From the NCBI RefSeq assembly GCF_947179165.1, contig NC_077239.1, forward strand, positions 32,998,134-33,062,133: a stretch of 64,000 bases of DNA, in the 5' to 3' direction. Position numbers and translations under genes: made by a program. The notes beneath the pieces were generated by a model. The model made no database searches and was not told the DNA's origin. It worked only from the letters and a program-made list of their open reading frames with translations. Of the stretch, positions 60,703 through 64,000 are shown one piece after another; the first letter of the stretch is position 1; each line of letters starts with the position of its first letter. This stretch comes from Solanum dulcamara (Eukaryota; Streptophyta; Magnoliopsida; Solanales; Solanaceae).

Positions 60703-63700
60703 TGTCATGATCCAACCCCGTAGGCCGCAACTAGGTTCCGACCTGGACCCTCTCATGCGTATTTATCAACTACACTTAAGTTGAACCGTGTGTGATGTGA
60801 TACTATATACAAAAACCCTAATAGTTTAAAAAATTTTCATGTACATGTAGCCTCTTTCATTTGTTTCATATCATGAAAGGGCACGCGAGCCGACAAGGCT
60901 GCTATAACAAAAACATTCACAATATATCGAATAGGCAACATCGAAACTAACTCACAAACAACCCACATATACATATGTCTACAGACCTCTAAGAATAGTA
61001 ACAACAACATATGGCGGGACAAGACCCCCGTCGTACCCCTGAATGTACAAATATATACATTAAGTGACCAGCATCAAAATTTAGGCTCCAAAACAGTGAA
61101 GCACTTCCGACACAGCTGAGAGGAACTCCTACGCTGATGAATCTCCAAAATAAACATCTGTACCTGTGGGCATGAAACGCAGCCCCCCGAGAAAAGAGGG
61201 GTTAGTACGATATATGTACTAAGTATGTAAAGCATAACACATCATAACTGAGATCATAACTGAAATAGGGATGCAGGGGATAAGTATAACAATTAACAAT
61301 TTACTGTACCTGCACCTTAGGACACGTGATCCTATACACCATCATATACTGTGCCCGGCCCTTTAGTGAACTCAGTGTCATTATCATTACTTCATAATCA
61401 CAAATCATCGTGTCATAATGCATTTCATTTCATCATATCATCGTATAAGGTATCATACCATCGTATGCGGTATCATCTTATCATGTATATCATCGTGTTA
61501 TACCCGGTTCACTACGGGGCTCAGGGTCACAATATATTGCTTTAATTTCATATGCATGCCTACATAAAGTATCTGGCCCTTTAGTGAGGGAATCGGTGAA
61601 TAGAGTAGTGTACGTCTATAGCGTACCATCATAATATACATATGTACCCGGCCCTCTAAGGAGGGACTCGGTGTTCCTTCCTTATTTCACCACATATACT
61701 ATCATATTACTGCCGGCCCGGGACTCGGTGAATAATCGTATCGTCATAACATATAACATATATCACACCTCACGTACGGCATCGTCTCCTCGTGCGTGGA
61801 CTATACACATCCGGCCCGGGATGCGGTGAAAGAAGCAGTAACACTGTGCACGATAACATATCCTGGCCTATCATGGGACTCGAGGAAGGATGGGTTACAG
61901 TATGCACGAGTAGAGTAGTGAGAAACCATATGCAACTAAGTCATTATCTAAGACTCGATGAAACAGTCAAGTGAACCGTCACCTGAAGACTGGGGGGAGT
62001 AATTATCCGAGGTATCCCTTTAGATGTCATTAGGGCTTATATCAGTTGGGGCTTCAGGGATCACAAACATGCATCAAAATAATGCCACATAATTCATGCA
62101 ATCAGAAATATAATCTATGCAATCAGAAACACAATTTATCTAGTCAAAGACTCAACTCATGCAATCAACGACATTTATCATTTCAGAGCCTCTAAAAAGA
62201 GGAGCTGGTACCTCTACTTTCTATTCATTATATAGCAGGCTCGAGAATAGTAGTTTGACTACTTTCAGACTCTTAATGTTCAGGAGTGACTACAAGTCAC
62301 GAGTTACAATCAGAGCTCATAAATGGAATTACCTCTAAGCCTATATCATATACCATTTCACTTAAAGTTAAGTCATTCCAAAGGAAAGAAGAAATAGGCT
62401 TTACATGTACTAGTTTTCATCACATAGAAGACAAAAGGGCAATGACTCATCTATTGCAGAAGTTCTAATACCAAGAAGTAAACAAGAGTCTCGACTCATA
62501 CTCAGGGATTTACGAATGGATTGAATCCCAAATATCGTATACATATCATTCATAACTTATATCTAAGACATGCCAAAAGAAAAGAAGAATAGTTCTACAT
62601 ATCTATTCCAAAAACACGCCAAAGGAAAGCTTCACATACCTTGTATGGACTTCTCTTAATCACGTCCGCATCGTTGTCCTCGAAACCTATTTAACATGGA
62701 AGTAATGTAAGTATTAACAACCTTGGACTTTTCAGCAACTTAGACTACCCACGAGTATTCATAACATTCATCCCTTCGCTCTCCTTCTCGACTAGTTCCT
62801 TAACTAGTTAGGATGTTAACGAAAATCGGGCAGCACCTCCCCTATAATGTGCCCTATCCGAATTTCCAACCATGTCCTTAGCACCTGCAGCCAACCAACA
62901 ATGCAACCACCAACCCATACATATACATATTACGACCAAAATTACACAATATAAACCCCCGACAATTAACTCGAAACTAAGATACCAAAACTAGAGTCTT
63001 TAATCTTTCTTTCGCGAATTCTTTAATTGCAAAGCGGAGGGTCATGTGGCTGAAACCAGCAGCTCCCACACCTCAGTTAGATAAATTTTAGACCCTGCAA
63101 CACGCCACAACACAACCAGCAGCAGCCCCTACGCGTACAACACCTTATTTCGACAACAACTTAACTATAGCGATTCCAAATTCGTTTATTCCGAACGCTG
63201 AACTTTTCAAACCTTTTCCCCAACTTCCATCAGCTCCTAAGGTGTGTAATACACCCTAATTTAACCTCATAAACTTCAAATTAGAGGGAAAGAACTTACC
63301 TTTCCCGAAATTGACTAAAACTTGCCGAAATCGCGCCTCAGAATTTTATTTACGTGCTGAATCATTGTGGTAGCTTGCTGTCTGATTTTTGCTGCACAAA
63401 ATCCTAATTTTATACTACTAATACTTCCATATCATTGTATTATACGCTAATTAATTAATTTACGGAATGAAAACGGGACTTACCTATTTTTTCTTCCAAG
63501 TCGTCGAAATTTTCTCCTTAGCTCTTAGGGTTTGTTTTCTCACGTTGCTGCTGGAAATTTGTTAATGAACTGAAGTAATTAGGATACATATCAACTTATA
63601 TAGGTGGTCCCAAGGGGTGACACGTGTCATCCCCTGAGGATGACACGTGTCAAGCCATGATTGGCCACCGTGTCATGCTTTCAATTAGGGGCTGCCACGT

Positions 63701-64000
63701 GGCAGCGGGGTCCACCTCCCCCAAGCAGCTGCATCACCTACTTGACCCTAAGTAGGTGCATCACCTGCTTGCTTGAGGTGCTGCCACGTGTCGCTCCTCC
63801 ATTGGCTTCCACGCGTCGTCTTTTTCCCTTCCTCGCGGGTTCGTAATCTCGTCTTACTTTAAGAGCTCATGTAATCCGAACTACGTAAGCTTGGTATATC
63901 CTTAAGCAACTTAAGTGTATAAGACTCTTAACTTAGTGTCTTACGTAGGTAAATCGAGTCCTACGACTCATTTCTTAGCCTCCAACTCTTTCTGGATTCT
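60703..64000 (-). mobile_element. 5' LTR of element M (runs off the window)
   Basis: It starts tgtcatgatccaacc after the primer site. By comparison with the left copy, about 146 bases of it lie beyond 64000. It is uninterrupted at the site where N entered the other LTR (single tacga at about 61207-61211), giving an internal empty-site control. U3 G-box block is at about 63615-63800. Confidence 0.95.

Noticed and set aside
1..64000. Host genes, tRNA genes or an integrated pararetrovirus
   Set aside because: I found no exon series, tRNA fold or viral movement/coat protein motif. Every coding remnant I could recognise is Ty3/gypsy gag or pol.

Overview
The window is plant nuclear repeat DNA with no host gene that I can see. 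It is A/T-rich and consists almost entirely of nested, decayed Ty3/gypsy LTR retrotransposons. Their pol remnants carry protease, RT, RNase H, integrase and a degenerate C-terminal chromodomain-like tail ending in YPHLF or YPYLF, which points to chromoviruses, most likely the Tekay/Del lineage (from family knowledge, not a search). The LTR style (ends reading TGTCACGACCC on one strand), the initiator-Met primer sites and two very long LTR families suggest a dicot, possibly Solanaceae. I cannot name a species.

Two LTR families explain nearly every base. Family A has LTRs of about 3.3-3.6 kb, and family B of about 2.1-2.25 kb. Left part (1-19425): E1, a small non-autonomous family-A element without recognisable gag-pol, is arranged LTR-internal-LTR-partial internal-partial LTR (1-7719). 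It abuts an integrase remnant that carries a family-B solo LTR (7867-10004, TSD agtaa). A forward family-B LTR, primer site and gag follow (about 10050-16466), with a family-A solo LTR inside the leader (12376-15677, TSD tatat). A reverse family-B LTR with an integrase tail comes next (16467-19425). Middle (19430-40692): a reverse, nearly full-length but stop-riddled gag-pol element (P) holds a solo LTR inside integrase (20016-23610, TSD gcttg). After it come a forward family-A LTR, a forward family-B pol with its 3' LTR (31304-36578), and two reverse family-B LTRs, the second with an integrase tail.

Right part (40693-64000) is a stack of insertions. A reverse family-A LTR (40693-42237) is split by the reverse non-autonomous element M (42238 to beyond 64000). 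The left LTR of M is in turn split by the forward element N (42746-54085, TSD tacga). The right LTR of M still shows the empty insertion site for N.

The most unusual observation is a 5S-rRNA-derived block of about 115-120 bp inside the internal regions of three elements. E1 and M share it in the same orientation and with the same flanking sequence. N carries it in the opposite orientation. Other points of interest are an aberrant duplicated-flank structure in N, mosaic divergence between its two LTRs, conserved G-box palindromes and intron-like signals in family-A LTRs, and a variable reiterated-word module in family-B LTRs. Nothing here looks like an intact autonomous element.
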